Assembly: GCF_009846885.1 (NCBI RefSeq) | Contig: NZ_WUWM01000002.1 | Location: 186,001 to 250,000, forward strand | Reading direction: 5' to 3' | Length of the DNA: 64,000 bases | Origin: Paenibacillus puerhi | GTDB taxonomy: Bacteria; Bacillota; Bacilli; Paenibacillales; NBRC-103111 | Shown: piece after piece, positions 52,825 through 62,097 of the stretch | Position numbering within the stretch: the stretch's first letter is position 1 | Layout: the number at the start of each line of letters is the position of its first letter | The notes under the pieces: model-generated | Seen by the model: only the letters and a program-made list of their open reading frames with translations | The model's database searches: none | What the model was told of the DNA's origin: nothing | Translations under genes and position numbers: made by a program

Positions 52825-54177
52825 CTATTTTTTGTTTGCAGATACGATCTTCTTGATTTTCTCAAGGGAGTTGGCCTGGGCAGTATCCACATCCTGCTTG
52901 CCCAGCAGCATCAGCTCGAACTCCGCCGAGTAGGCCTTGTTGATCTCTTCCGTGTAGGATACCGGCATCTGTCTGGTTATGGACTTAGAGTTATTCAAGG
53001 TTTCGAGCAGGGACTCCTTGTCGACCATCTCCGGGTTTTTGGAGGAATTGATCAAAGCATCCAACGCGGCCGCTGTATCTTCTTTCTTCCATGAGGATAA
53101 ATATTTCTTCATCATCGGAATGCCCTCCGTCGTGAAGAAGCGCAGGAACTTGTAAGCCTCTTCCTTGTGCTTGGAGGTAGAAACGACCCCTACATAGTTC
53201 GCAGACATGATGGAATATCCGTTCGGATCCTCCTTCTTGTTTTTAGGCATCGGGGCGAATACCGTCTTGAAGCTGGCCGTAAATTCGCTGCCGCCGCCGA
53301 CTTCGCCGATCATCCAGGATCCGATCGGCATCATGCTGGCTTGTTGATTGAAGTAAAGCGGACGATAGGTCAGCTTCTGGGAAATAATATCGGCATATGG
53401 CGTTGCCGACTTATCGATCAGCTCAGCTTGATGACGGATCTGGAGCGATTTCTTCACTCCGGGATTGTCCACATTCACGGTGTGGTCCGCAAGCACCAAG
53501 TCGTTTTTCTCCGGCTGATTCCACAGGCCAAGCATGAAGTAGTCCACCCAGTTATGGAAGTAAGTGCCGTAGCGCTTGGTGGCGCCCTCGCCCTTCGTCA
53601 GCTTTTTGGCATACTCCAGATACTCATCCCAGGTCCATTCCTTCGGAACCGGAAGATTCGCTTCGTCCAGATGAGCTTTGTTCAGGATGACGAACCATTG
53701 ACGGAATGTTCCCGGGAAGCCGTAGTAGTTGTTATCGATCGAGGTATCGATTTTGTACGTATCGCCATAGTTGAGGCCTTCCTTCTTCATGAGCTCGTTG
53801 AGCGGCTCAAGCAAGCCGTTCGCTGCACGCTGGGCGTAGCTGCGGTCATCCGGAAGAAGAATGGCGTCCAGCTGTTCTCCCGAGGCGGAGAGCAGATCGA
53901 TTTTTTTCACATTGTCCGCAGCGCTGGCTTCATTCAAGGGCACGAATTCAACCTGAATGCCCGGATTTTTCTCTTGGAACTTCGCAATGATCGGATCCAG
54001 GTCCTCTTTCTTAAAGGATATGCCGTCGGCATGGAACTTGATTTTGACCGGCTTGCCTTCTGCGCCTCCGTCAGCGGACGGCGTGCCGGAGCTTGGAGCC
54101 GGTTCTTGCGAGCAGCCTGCCGCAACGGATACGGCCAATACGAGACTTACGAAGGAAGACCATCTTAGTTTATTCAT
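52825..54177 (-). CDS. Extracellular sugar-binding lipoprotein of ABC transporter (second locus)
   Basis: 450 aa. Lipoprotein signal with lipobox VAAGC near residue 22, then a CUT1-type binding fold (KFQEKNPGIQVEFVPLNEASAADNVKKIDLLSASGEQLDAILLP.., QQASMMPIGSWMIGEVG). GGAGGG precedes ATG 54177. TATAAT at the 3' side of the preceding gap, without a matching -35, could be a weak internal promoter raising its expression. It delivers the unknown sugar to the two permeases encoded upstream. Its order after the permeases is the reverse of the rhamnoside operon. Confidence 0.94.
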   Translation of the reverse strand: MNKLRWSSFVSLVLAVSVAAGCSQEPAPSSGTPSADGGAEGKPVKIKFHADGISFKKEDLDPIIAKFQEKNPGIQVEFVPLNEASAADNVKKIDLLSASGEQLDAILLPDDRSYAQRAANGLLEPLNELMKKEGLNYGDTYKIDTSIDNNYYGFPGTFRQWFVILNKAHLDEANLPVPKEWTWDEYLEYAKKLTKGEGATKRYGTYFHNWVDYFMLGLWNQPEKNDLVLADHTVNVDNPGVKKSLQIRHQAELIDKSATPYADIISQKLTYRPLYFNQQASMMPIGSWMIGEVGGGSEFTASFKTVFAPMPKNKKEDPNGYSIMSANYVGVVSTSKHKEEAYKFLRFFTTEGIPMMKKYLSSWKKEDTAAALDALINSSKNPEMVDKESLLETLNNSKSITRQMPVSYTEEINKAYSAEFELMLLGKQDVDTAQANSLEKIKKIVSANKK

Positions 54178-54252
54178 TCGTTTTCCCTCCAGATCGAGTT
54201 TGTATGCGCTTTATTATATTCAGACCACAAGCCGCCGCCGGTACAGAGTCGT

Positions 54253-55098
54253 CTATCCCTTCACTCCGCCAAGAGAAATACCGTCGATGACATGCTTCTG
54301 TCCTAGAACGAATACGATCAACAGCGGCACGATGGCGATGACCGAGCCGGCCATAATGAGCGAGTAAAATTCGCCGTAGGCGTCGGCAAACTTGCGGATG
54401 CCGATTTGCAGAGTCAGCAGATGCTCCGAACGCAGGAAGATGAGCGGATTCTGATAATCATTCCAGGTCCAGATGAATCTAAGTATAGCATAGGTGGCAA
54501 TGGCCGGCCGGATCAGCGGAATGGCGACTGTCAGGAAAATCCTGGCATGGCCTGCGCCGTCGATTTTGGCCGCTTCCATATATTCCTTATTGATACCTAG
54601 GAAAAATTGCCTGAGCAGGAAGGTCCCAAGCACGCTGAAGCTGTTCAGAAGAATGAGTCCCGCATGGGTGTCGAACAGCTTGAGCTCCCGGTAAATAATG
54701 AACTGCGGAACAAGAATCGCCTGGCTTGGGATCATATACGTCGCCAGAACGATCAGGAAGGCGGCCTCCCGGCCCCTAAAGTCGATTTTCGCGAAGGCAT
54801 ACGCCGCCATGCAGGAGAAGAGCACGGAACATAAGGTCGTCAGCACCGTTACCTTGATGGAGTTCCAGTAAAAGAGGTAAAACGGGTATTTGCCCATCCA
54901 TACTTCTTTATAGTTGTGCACCGCTTGCCCGTTCTTCGGAATCCATTCGATCGGATAAGTGAAGACGTCGGCCTCCGACTTGAACGAGGTGGACACCATC
55001 CAGACAAAGGGAAGCAGGAACGTCAGCCCGACAGCCAGCAGCAGGACGGTAGCAATCACCTTCCGTATATCCAGTTTTTCGAGAGTCATCGGCGGCAC
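54253..55098 (-). CDS. Carbohydrate ABC transporter permease, MalG type (second locus)
   Basis: 281 aa, six membrane segments. EAA loop MEAAKIDGAGHARIFLTVAIPLIRPA near 190, and the usual C-terminal VIDGISLGGVKG. It lies 3 bp after the MalF-type permease and pairs with it. As in the first locus, no ATPase is encoded nearby, so a multitask MsmX-type ATPase is assumed. Confidence 0.95.
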   Translation of the reverse strand: MPPMTLEKLDIRKVIATVLLLAVGLTFLLPFVWMVSTSFKSEADVFTYPIEWIPKNGQAVHNYKEVWMGKYPFYLFYWNSIKVTVLTTLCSVLFSCMAAYAFAKIDFRGREAAFLIVLATYMIPSQAILVPQFIIYRELKLFDTHAGLILLNSFSVLGTFLLRQFFLGINKEYMEAAKIDGAGHARIFLTVAIPLIRPAIATYAILRFIWTWNDYQNPLIFLRSEHLLTLQIGIRKFADAYGEFYSLIMAGSVIAIVPLLIVFVLGQKHVIDGISLGGVKG

Positions 55099-55101
55099 CT
55101 C

Positions 55102-56055
55102 CTAATAATTGACCCATTTGCGTTGGCCGTACCACTGAATGAGCGTGATGAGGAAAATCGTTGCGAACAGCACCAGCGCCATGGTCGAGGCGTAGCCCAT
55201 TTTCAAATGAACGAAAGCTGTCTCGTATAAGTGAAAGACCACTACTGAGGTGGAATTCGCCGGACCGCCCCCGGTCAGCACCTGGATCACGTCGAATACC
55301 TTGAAGGTTCCGATCAGACCGGTAATCAGCAGGAAAAAGGTCGTCGGCGACAGCAGCGGCAGCGTGATATTCCAGAACTTCTGCGCCGGCCTCGCTCCGT
55401 CGATCTCGGCCGCCTCGTAAAGCTCCGGCGGAATGTTCTGAAGGCCCGCGATGTAAATAATGAGATTGTAGCCGATCGATACCCAGATCGTAATCATCAT
55501 AATGGACGGAAGCGCAAAGTTGACATCCGCGAGCCACTTGGGCGGGTTCTCTATACCAAGCGACATCAGAAGATTGTTCACCGGACCGAAGGATGGATGG
55601 AAGAGCACCTGCCACACCATGGCTACAGCCACGATACTCGAAATATAGGGCATGAAGTAAATGACCTTGAACAAGTCTTTAAAGTACACATATTTATTGA
55701 TCAGCACGGCAAGGAGCAGGGAAAAGGCCAACGTAGCCGGCACAACCAGCATAAAGATGACATTGTTCGTTAATGACTTCCAGAAGATATCGTCTGCAAG
55801 CAGCCGCTCAAAATTACGCAGGCCGATGAAATCGATGCGCTTAAAGCCGAGCAGAAAATTCCATTCCGTGAAGCTGAGAAAGAAGGAAGCCAGAATCGGC
55901 AGCAGCGTCATAATCGATACCCCGACCAGCATAGGGAAAATGAACGCATAACCATAGAGATTCTCAAACAGCCTGTTCTTATTGAATCGCCGCTTCTTGC
56001 GGATGGACATCGACGATGCGCCTGGTTCTGCCTGCGCTTGAGTATGCATGTGCAA
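55102..56055 (-). CDS. Carbohydrate ABC transporter permease, MalF/UgpA type (second locus)
   Basis: 317 aa from the chosen start. A basic N-terminus (SIRKKRRFNKNRL) precedes six membrane segments. The EAA loop PPELYEAAEIDGARPAQKFWNITLPLLSPT is near 215. The frame is open to GTG 56064, but that codon is part of the ribosome site AAAGGGGTG. TTG 56055, six bases later, is the best-spaced start, and ATG 56049 is the alternative. First transport gene after the catabolic enzymes in the operon. Confidence 0.9.
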   Translation of the reverse strand: MHMHTQAQAEPGASSMSIRKKRRFNKNRLFENLYGYAFIFPMLVGVSIMTLLPILASFFLSFTEWNFLLGFKRIDFIGLRNFERLLADDIFWKSLTNNVIFMLVVPATLAFSLLLAVLINKYVYFKDLFKVIYFMPYISSIVAVAMVWQVLFHPSFGPVNNLLMSLGIENPPKWLADVNFALPSIMMITIWVSIGYNLIIYIAGLQNIPPELYEAAEIDGARPAQKFWNITLPLLSPTTFFLLITGLIGTFKVFDVIQVLTGGGPANSTSVVVFHLYETAFVHLKMGYASTMALVLFATIFLITLIQWYGQRKWVNY

Positions 56056-56094
56056 TGGTATCACCCCTTTCGTTGAAGCCGTCTTCGCGCCTTC

Positions 56095-57117
56095 CTATAG
56101 CTGTATTTCCCGGGATTCGGCTGCAGAGCGTACAATCCCCTCGATCAAGGCAACCGCCCGTTGCCCATCCTCCCCCGTGACGGCAGGCTCGCCGCCCTTC
56201 TCTAGAGCCTCCAAGAATTGGGCCAGCTGGAGCTTATGGAAGCGGCTCGGAATGTGAGAAGGATTGCTCACGCCAGCTCCTGTACCCGCTTCCGCTTGTT
56301 CTGGATCAGGCTCCGGCAGGCCGGGTACGTGCCACTCCGCGATCGATGCTCCCTCTAGGTGAATCGAGCCTCTCTCCCCATACAAGCGAAGGGTCGGCGG
56401 ATAGCCCGGCTGGATACTGGTGGAGGACATGATCGTTCCATAGGCGCCACTAGCGAATTTCACCAGAGCGAGGCCGAGGTCCTCGGCTTCCATGCGATGG
56501 GTCTGAGTCGCGGTCATCCCCATGACGGAGCGGGCCGGACCTGCGAGCCAGAGCATGAGATCGATCGAATGAATACCCTGATTCATCAAGGCGCCTCCGT
56601 CCTCAAGTAAAGTCCCCCGCCAGTCAGCCGCATCGTAATACGCTTGGGTACGGTAGAAAGGGCATCGCACTTCTAGGAGCAGAAGCTTGCCGAGGACGCC
56701 TAAAGCTATCGCCCGGTGAACCGCTTGATGCTGCGGCTCGAACCGGCGCTGGGAGATCACCCCTAGCTTTAGCCCTCGCTCCTTGGCAAGCTGCGTCAGT
56801 TCGGCGGCCTCCGCCGAGGTCATGGCCATCGGCTTCTCCAGCAGCACATGCTTGCCCGCCAGCAGCGCCTCCCGGCCAATAGCAAAGTGGCTGCCGCTGC
56901 CTGTCGTGACGCAGACGATCTCGACCTCTGGATCGGCCAGCAGCTCCTCATACCGGGTCGTGCCGCTACAGCTGTAGGCTTGCGCCAGGCTCGCGACCTT
57001 CTCTTGGTTGCGCGAGCACACAGAGGCGAGTCTCGCGTTAGGCAGCGCCTCGATGGCCTGAATATGAAAGTCGGCTATCATGCCGAGCCCGACAACCCCG
57101 AAGCGATGTAGCTTCAT
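56095..57117 (-). CDS. Gfo/Idh/MocA-family dehydrogenase
   Basis: 340 aa NAD(P)-dependent sugar dehydrogenase or oxidoreductase. Rossmann motif FGVVGLGMIADFH at the N-terminus, the family EKP motif in VLLEKPMAMT near 95, and DEDGG/NQGIHSIDLMLWL near 180, with the catalytic-type His. The start overlaps the hydrolase stop (TATGA). A second, shorter family member lies two genes upstream. Pairs of these enzymes commonly carry out an oxidation at one carbon and re-reduction after another reaction. The substrate is probably the imported sugar or a derivative. Confidence 0.9.
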   Translation of the reverse strand: MKLHRFGVVGLGMIADFHIQAIEALPNARLASVCSRNQEKVASLAQAYSCSGTTRYEELLADPEVEIVCVTTGSGSHFAIGREALLAGKHVLLEKPMAMTSAEAAELTQLAKERGLKLGVISQRRFEPQHQAVHRAIALGVLGKLLLLEVRCPFYRTQAYYDAADWRGTLLEDGGALMNQGIHSIDLMLWLAGPARSVMGMTATQTHRMEAEDLGLALVKFASGAYGTIMSSTSIQPGYPPTLRLYGERGSIHLEGASIAEWHVPGLPEPDPEQAEAGTGAGVSNPSHIPSRFHKLQLAQFLEALEKGGEPAVTGEDGQRAVALIEGIVRSAAESREIQL

Positions 57118-58118
57118 ACCGGCGGCTCCCTCCTCAACCAGTCGTCCAGAAATTCATAGGCCCATCTTCGGATTACATCCGGAAAGTCGTGACCAGACGT
57201 GCCGATAACCGCTTGGAATCGTTCTGGATATCCCAAATGAGCATACAGAGCTTGCAGTTCCTCCGCCGCCTCACCAATTTCCTTCCAATGCGGCATGTAT
57301 CGATCCTGTTGGGCTATCCAGCAGAAGAATGGCACAGGTGCGGCTAACGCGGCGATCTCATGAAAGTCCAGGGTAAGACTCTGGCTGCTTAACGCGTCGG
57401 TTACCCGGGGGATATGGCTGAACCAGCTGCGTCTTCCCCAGCGGTTCGGCTCCGGGTCGCCGTAGAAGGTCGACAGTCCGCAGCTGACGGCCACAGCCTT
57501 CACGCGCGAATCGACCCCGGCCAGAAAGAACGCGTTGTATCCGCCCAGAGAATGTCCGATCGCGCCGATCCGTTCCGCATCCACCCCGGGCAGGCTGCAG
57601 AGCAGATCCACTCCCTGCAAGTGATCGGTCAGCATCTTGCCGACCGCCGACCATTCGGGGTGCTGCGCCTCGAACGAGGCCGTATGGAAGTACGGTTCCC
57701 CGCTTCGCCTTCGTTCACCGGCCGTGATCGTATCCGGAGCAAGTACGATATAGCCGCGTTCCACAAGCTCCAGCCCATACCTTCGACCGGGCCTTCCTGA
57801 GGCTACGGCTATGTCGTCCTTTCCGGTATCAATGGTAGGATGCAGGGCCAGGACGGCAGGCTTCGGCTCTGCGGCTTCATGAGGAACGAGCAAGTAGGCC
57901 ATGACCTTATCGCCGTGCGCCGTATCGTATTCTAGATGATGCCGCGTATGCGTCTGCTCGGCGACGGAAGACAAGATGCGGTAGCGGACAGGCACCCTGG
58001 ACGGCAGGCCGCCGATCAGCTCCAGCCACTTCAGGCGGATGATGTCCCGCTTCGCTTCCCATGGCGCTTGTGGAGTAAGTTCCGCCGTTAAAGGCGCAAG
58101 CTGTTGCAGGATCCTCAC
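57114..58118 (-). CDS. Alpha/beta hydrolase, acetyl-xylan-esterase-like
   Basis: 334 aa. The alpha/beta-hydrolase core has AVLALHPTIDTGKDD, nucleophile Ser in IGAIGHSLGGYNAFF near 195, and a late His in GTSGHDFP near 308. The size and N-terminal layout resemble the Abhydrolase_7/acetyl-xylan-esterase group that deacylates sugars. No signal peptide, so it acts on imported substrate. The start is GTG 58118, with GGAG 8 nt upstream inside the end of the previous gene. Its company of deacetylase-like and PLP enzymes suggests removal of an acyl group. Confidence 0.85.
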   Translation of the reverse strand: MRILQQLAPLTAELTPQAPWEAKRDIIRLKWLELIGGLPSRVPVRYRILSSVAEQTHTRHHLEYDTAHGDKVMAYLLVPHEAAEPKPAVLALHPTIDTGKDDIAVASGRPGRRYGLELVERGYIVLAPDTITAGERRRSGEPYFHTASFEAQHPEWSAVGKMLTDHLQGVDLLCSLPGVDAERIGAIGHSLGGYNAFFLAGVDSRVKAVAVSCGLSTFYGDPEPNRWGRRSWFSHIPRVTDALSSQSLTLDFHEIAALAAPVPFFCWIAQQDRYMPHWKEIGEAAEELQALYAHLGYPERFQAVIGTSGHDFPDVIRRWAYEFLDDWLRREPPV

Positions 58119-58122
58119 CCCC

Positions 58123-59040
58123 TTAGCTCCTCAAGGATACCGGCTTCCCGGTCAATCTGCTTTCATTCGCCGCTTCGATGAATCGGATGATCTCCCAGGT
58201 CTCGCTTATCGGCACCGAGGACCTGCCGGTCCGGAAGAACGGCATAATCTGTTCAAGCAGGCTCGCGTAATAAGGCTTCTTATGGGCGTTGACCTCCACC
58301 GAATGCGAGTCCTGCTCCCGATGGACCAAGGCGCCGAAGGTCATATTTCCGGTTCGGTTGCCGCGGATCGTGCCGATCCGGCCATCCTCCCACCGGCCTG
58401 TCACCACATCGTGAAGGGCTGTGGCGGTTGCCATGACCGTCACGCAGCCAGGGCCCAGGAAGGTATAAAGCATCTCTACACTGTGAATGCCGTACCAAAA
58501 TAAACCTGGCTGCGTCGGCTGCAGCTCCATCGGCCCGTAGCAGTCGGCGCCGATGATTTTTCCGATGACGTTGACGTCAGCCGCTTCCTGGACACCCTCC
58601 GCATACCTCAAGGCCGAGCTGCTCATGATAGGTACGCCGTGCTTCTCCGCAAGACGGATGATCTCCCCGGCCTGCCCCGCATCGACCGTAAAGGGCTTAT
58701 CGATGAACACCGGCTTGCCATAGGAAACAATCTGGCGGAATTGTTCCAGATGCACGCGTCCGTCGACCGACTCCAGCAGGATGGCATCGCTTCCCTCCGC
58801 CACTTCCTCCGGGGTGCTGACGATCTGCACGCCGTGCTTGCTGCGCAGCTCCTCCGTGAAGCCCTGTACGCGGGAGCGGCTCAGCTCGAAGTCGTCGGAC
58901 CCGCCGGGATACGCAAGCACAACTTCCCCGCCGGGAACGTGATACGGATGACTGGAATTGTTCAACAGCTCCGTAAATGCCGTGGCATGGGAGGTATCCA
59001 AACCGATCACACCGATCCGCAATTTGCCCGTTGTCGTCAT
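58123..59040 (-). CDS. Gfo/Idh/MocA-family oxidoreductase, shorter divergent member
   Basis: 305 aa. The N-terminus IGVIGLDTSHATAFTELLN is a variant Rossmann loop (GLDTSH in place of GxGxxG) found in a distinct Gfo/Idh branch. The DKP motif is in VFIDKPFTVDAG near 120, and YGIHSVEMLYTFLGPG near 195 holds the catalytic-type His. Cofactor preference cannot be read from the altered loop. It lies between the hydrolase and the DegT-type gene with gaps of 4 and 8 bp, so co-expression is certain. Confidence 0.88.
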   Translation of the reverse strand: MTTTGKLRIGVIGLDTSHATAFTELLNNSSHPYHVPGGEVVLAYPGGSDDFELSRSRVQGFTEELRSKHGVQIVSTPEEVAEGSDAILLESVDGRVHLEQFRQIVSYGKPVFIDKPFTVDAGQAGEIIRLAEKHGVPIMSSSALRYAEGVQEAADVNVIGKIIGADCYGPMELQPTQPGLFWYGIHSVEMLYTFLGPGCVTVMATATALHDVVTGRWEDGRIGTIRGNRTGNMTFGALVHREQDSHSVEVNAHKKPYYASLLEQIMPFFRTGRSSVPISETWEIIRFIEAANESRLTGKPVSLRS

Positions 59041-59048
59041 CTCTTCAC

Positions 59049-60293
59049 CTATCGCTTTCTGTAGAAGTCGGCGACCTTGCGAATGCCCGCAATCATCTCC
59101 GTTATATCCTGCTCGGTGTAAAATTCATTGATCGGCAGCCGTATCGCAGTCTGCAGGATGCTCTCGGCCTCCGGACACAGCCCTCTTTCGTACGTTACGC
59201 CGGTCAGCTCGAACGGATAATGCGAGTTCCGATAGGCGGTGCGGTTCTGAAAGAGCGGCTGCATATAAACGACGTCCGGAATGTAGCCTTCCATATTAGG
59301 GATGCCCTCTGCCTCCAGCGCCTTGCAGAATTCCGTCCGGCTGCAGGTCAGCTCGCCCAGCTCCACGCGAAGCATATAGAACCAGTAGGTGCATGCATTC
59401 CCAGACTCCACATGATGCGGCTGAATACCGGGAAGGTTCTTGATCCCCTCCGTGACTCGATCGCCATGACGCCTCCTGCGCTCGCATATCGTCTCAAGCT
59501 TCTTCAGCTGAGCGATGCCTACGGCTCCCTGCAGCTCGGTCATGCGGTAATTCGGGGCCAGATAGTGCAAGTCGCGCTGAACGCTGCTGCCGAAGCGCTG
59601 ATAATTTTTATCCGCAAAGGCATGCGTCACATGGTAATCGGCCTCCTCGCCGGAGTTGACCGTAACAAGCCCCCCGTCCCCTGTCGAGATATGCTTGAAG
59701 TCATTCGTGCTGAAGCAGCCGTAATCCCCGATAGTTCCAACCAGACGGCCCTTGTATCTCGTCAGATAGCTTTGAGCGCAATCCTCAATCACCTTCAGCT
59801 TGTGTTTGCGGGCAATCTCCATGATCGGGTCCATATCCGCGGGATTTCCCGCCAGATGGACGACTACGATTGCCTTCGTCCGTTCGGTAATCCGCGCTTC
59901 GATGGATTGCGGGTCCATATTGTACGTATGCGGGTCCAGGTCAGCAAACACAGGGATCGCATTTTGGTACAGGATGCCAATAAGCGTTCCTTGGTCGGTG
60001 ATAGGGCTTGTGATCACCTCATCGCCTACCGTGATGCCTGCCGCGCCAAGCGCAACATGGATGGCTGCCGTCCCCGAGGAGGCGGCTACACTATAACGCA
60101 CGCCGTACATGGCGTTGAAATCGGACAGAAACTGCTTAACCTTCCCACCGAAATGGTAGAAGAGCGTATTTTGATTCAGCGCCTCAACCAGCTCGGCTAC
60201 CTCCTCCTCCCCAAACCGTTGACCCGTTCCGAATGGGGTTGTCTTCACCTTGCTGCCTCCGTGGATGGCGAGCTTTTCTTGATTCATCAGCAT
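59049..60293 (-). CDS. DegT/DnrJ/EryC1/StrS-family PLP enzyme
   Basis: 414 aa. PLP-dependent sugar aminotransferase or dehydratase fold: KQFLSDFNAMYGVRYSVAASSGTAAIHVAL, the Asp in KLKVIEDCAQSYLTRYKG, and the Schiff-base Lys in FSTNDFKHISTGDGG near 190. The conserved Lys argues for aminotransfer rather than the His-type dehydratase branch. Such enzymes usually act on keto-sugars, often next to Gfo/Idh dehydrogenases that make the ketone, as in kanosamine and aminocyclitol pathways. Here it lies in a transporter-linked operon, so it could instead remove an amino group during catabolism. AAGGAGG lies 7-8 nt before ATG 60293. Confidence 0.93.
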   Translation of the reverse strand: MLMNQEKLAIHGGSKVKTTPFGTGQRFGEEEVAELVEALNQNTLFYHFGGKVKQFLSDFNAMYGVRYSVAASSGTAAIHVALGAAGITVGDEVITSPITDQGTLIGILYQNAIPVFADLDPHTYNMDPQSIEARITERTKAIVVVHLAGNPADMDPIMEIARKHKLKVIEDCAQSYLTRYKGRLVGTIGDYGCFSTNDFKHISTGDGGLVTVNSGEEADYHVTHAFADKNYQRFGSSVQRDLHYLAPNYRMTELQGAVGIAQLKKLETICERRRRHGDRVTEGIKNLPGIQPHHVESGNACTYWFYMLRVELGELTCSRTEFCKALEAEGIPNMEGYIPDVVYMQPLFQNRTAYRNSHYPFELTGVTYERGLCPEAESILQTAIRLPINEFYTEQDITEMIAGIRKVADFYRKR

Positions 60294-60314
60294 GCGGCTT
60301 CCTCCTTCATCGTA

Positions 60315-61982
60315 TTAGTGAATATGCTTCCGGCACGGCACGCCGTACCGGTAACTCAACTTCTCCTCCGGCACGGCTTCAGCTTGCGAGAGAGGCACCC
60401 ATACCACAACTTGCTCTGTCGCAGCGCCGCGCTCCACTTGTACCTGGTTATCCTCGTCAAGGCCGACGATGCGAATCGATCTGCGCGCCCGCGTCCAATC
60501 ATTCACCTGCTTGGACGTCCAGAACGTATAGCCGCGCTGTCTTGCTTCGGTAATCACCTCTCGAAGGGCCTGCCTTACCGGCTCCAACCGGTGGATATGA
60601 ATTTGGTGGAACAAGAAGTGGGCTACGCCCTGAGCCTCCGCCACCCGCTCCAGGAACGGCACGATGACCGAAGTATCGGATAAGCTCGGATGATTCAGAT
60701 CCTGGGTGAGAAAGCCAAGCTCGAGCACATCATATCGGCGATTCTGCTCATCGAGCCACGCAACCGGGAAGTACGGATGACAGGTGCCGAACAGGAAACC
60801 CACATTGCCCCGCTTCGTAGGGCCTCGCGTCTGGTCCGTCTGAATGCCGTTCGCCTCGCACCAACGGAACAGCTCCCCCCAGCCTTCATACCGCGTATAG
60901 TGATTTTTATTGGAGGTTAATCCGCTTGTACCGGTTGCGGCTTCGGCCCACTTCCGTTGGCGGGTGAACTCCTCTGCACTCCAGATTCCATCTTCCTTCT
61001 CCAGTGCGTTGTAATGGAGCGCCAGCTCATGGCCCTCTGCTTTCACTCGTTGATACACCTCATCGGAGTAGCCCGGCTCGATCATGCACCAGGTGGACGA
61101 AGCCTTCAGCTCGTTCAAGACATCCAGTGTTGTCATGGCCGTTTCATCCAGGTTGAAGTCGCTGTCGAAGGAGATGACCGCCACCCTCTCCGTCCCTTCA
61201 GGCCAATAATCGACGAAGGGCAAGGTACAGCCGGCTTCTAGCGCGCATCGGACCAAGTGGGACAGTAGCACCTCGCGCCAGTAATCCGCCTGAGGATAAG
61301 CATAGTACGGCATCCCCGTCGCCGTCCGTTCCCGATCCCATGCCCAGTGCAGAGTAACTCCGTCATCTGCCTTCAGAATACCTTCATCGATATCCGCGGT
61401 TCCGTCCGGGCAAGGAATCCCGTCCTGCAACACAGGTCCGGCCCCCTGCTGCAGCTGCACCACCGTCGACGGAATGTCCACGGACCAGCGGTGAATGATG
61501 CCGCGTCCTACAGAAATGGACCGCAGCAGCGAACCGCCGTTCTCACCGCCGGGCGAGGAAACATGAAGCTCACCCCTGCCTGGAGACGCGCCCGACCAAG
61601 ACTGCGCGGAGAGAAACCGCAAAGGGACCGGCACCTCGCCAAGCTCGGAAACCCGAGCATAGCCCGCTCCTATAGGCAGCTGCTGCCCGCAGCCAAGCCG
61701 CTTGGCCAGAGCCCCCAGTCCGCCGTAGGAAATGATCGTGCCCCCCGCTTCAGCAAAGCTCCAAAGGCGGTCTGCCGCATCAGCGGATTCCGGGACAACG
61801 GAAGCGATCAGGATATCCCAGTCGTTCGCGCGCAGCTGCTGCATACTTGTAAGTCTTTCGTAAGGCATCCCTGCATGCTCCAAAATCTCTTTAATATATA
61901 ACTCGAACGCATTTCGACCGACGCTGTGCCACCGCCGGACCGTTGCTTCATCGATAAGTACCCCTACTTTTGCTAGTCTCAT
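60315..61982 (-). CDS. Two-domain protein: GATase-like N-terminus and polysaccharide-deacetylase-like C-terminus
   Basis: 555 aa from ATG 61982, which has AAGGTG 6-7 nt upstream. Residues about 1-200 look like the beta-galactosidase-trimerisation/ThuA-type Rossmannoid fold (KVGVLIDEATVRRW, DWDILIASVVPES, GGTIISYGGLGALA). Residues about 270-500 resemble NodB-type deacetylases: VAVISFDSDFNLDET supplies paired Asp, and AEGHELALHYNALE supplies the HxxxH metal ligands. No signal peptide. It is the first gene of the 49-62 kb operon. A cytoplasmic N- or O-deacetylase role on imported sugar is plausible, but the domain pairing is uncommon and unproven. Confidence 0.72.
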   Translation of the reverse strand: MRLAKVGVLIDEATVRRWHSVGRNAFELYIKEILEHAGMPYERLTSMQQLRANDWDILIASVVPESADAADRLWSFAEAGGTIISYGGLGALAKRLGCGQQLPIGAGYARVSELGEVPVPLRFLSAQSWSGASPGRGELHVSSPGGENGGSLLRSISVGRGIIHRWSVDIPSTVVQLQQGAGPVLQDGIPCPDGTADIDEGILKADDGVTLHWAWDRERTATGMPYYAYPQADYWREVLLSHLVRCALEAGCTLPFVDYWPEGTERVAVISFDSDFNLDETAMTTLDVLNELKASSTWCMIEPGYSDEVYQRVKAEGHELALHYNALEKEDGIWSAEEFTRQRKWAEAATGTSGLTSNKNHYTRYEGWGELFRWCEANGIQTDQTRGPTKRGNVGFLFGTCHPYFPVAWLDEQNRRYDVLELGFLTQDLNHPSLSDTSVIVPFLERVAEAQGVAHFLFHQIHIHRLEPVRQALREVITEARQRGYTFWTSKQVNDWTRARRSIRIVGLDEDNQVQVERGAATEQVVVWVPLSQAEAVPEEKLSYRYGVPCRKHIH

Positions 61983-62097
61983 GAAGGTCACCTTCTTCTC
62001 GTTCCTTATTCGGTAATCCCATTCTACCGGACCCTCCCGCAGGCTCATAAGCCATATCGTTGACCTTTTTAGAAATTTTTTGACTTCCCCACAATAT

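Noticed and set aside
58977-60683. 568-codon plus-strand open frame
   Set aside because: It lies antisense across the DegT, Gfo/Idh and deacetylase genes, has no family features, and arises from codon bias in GC-rich DNA.
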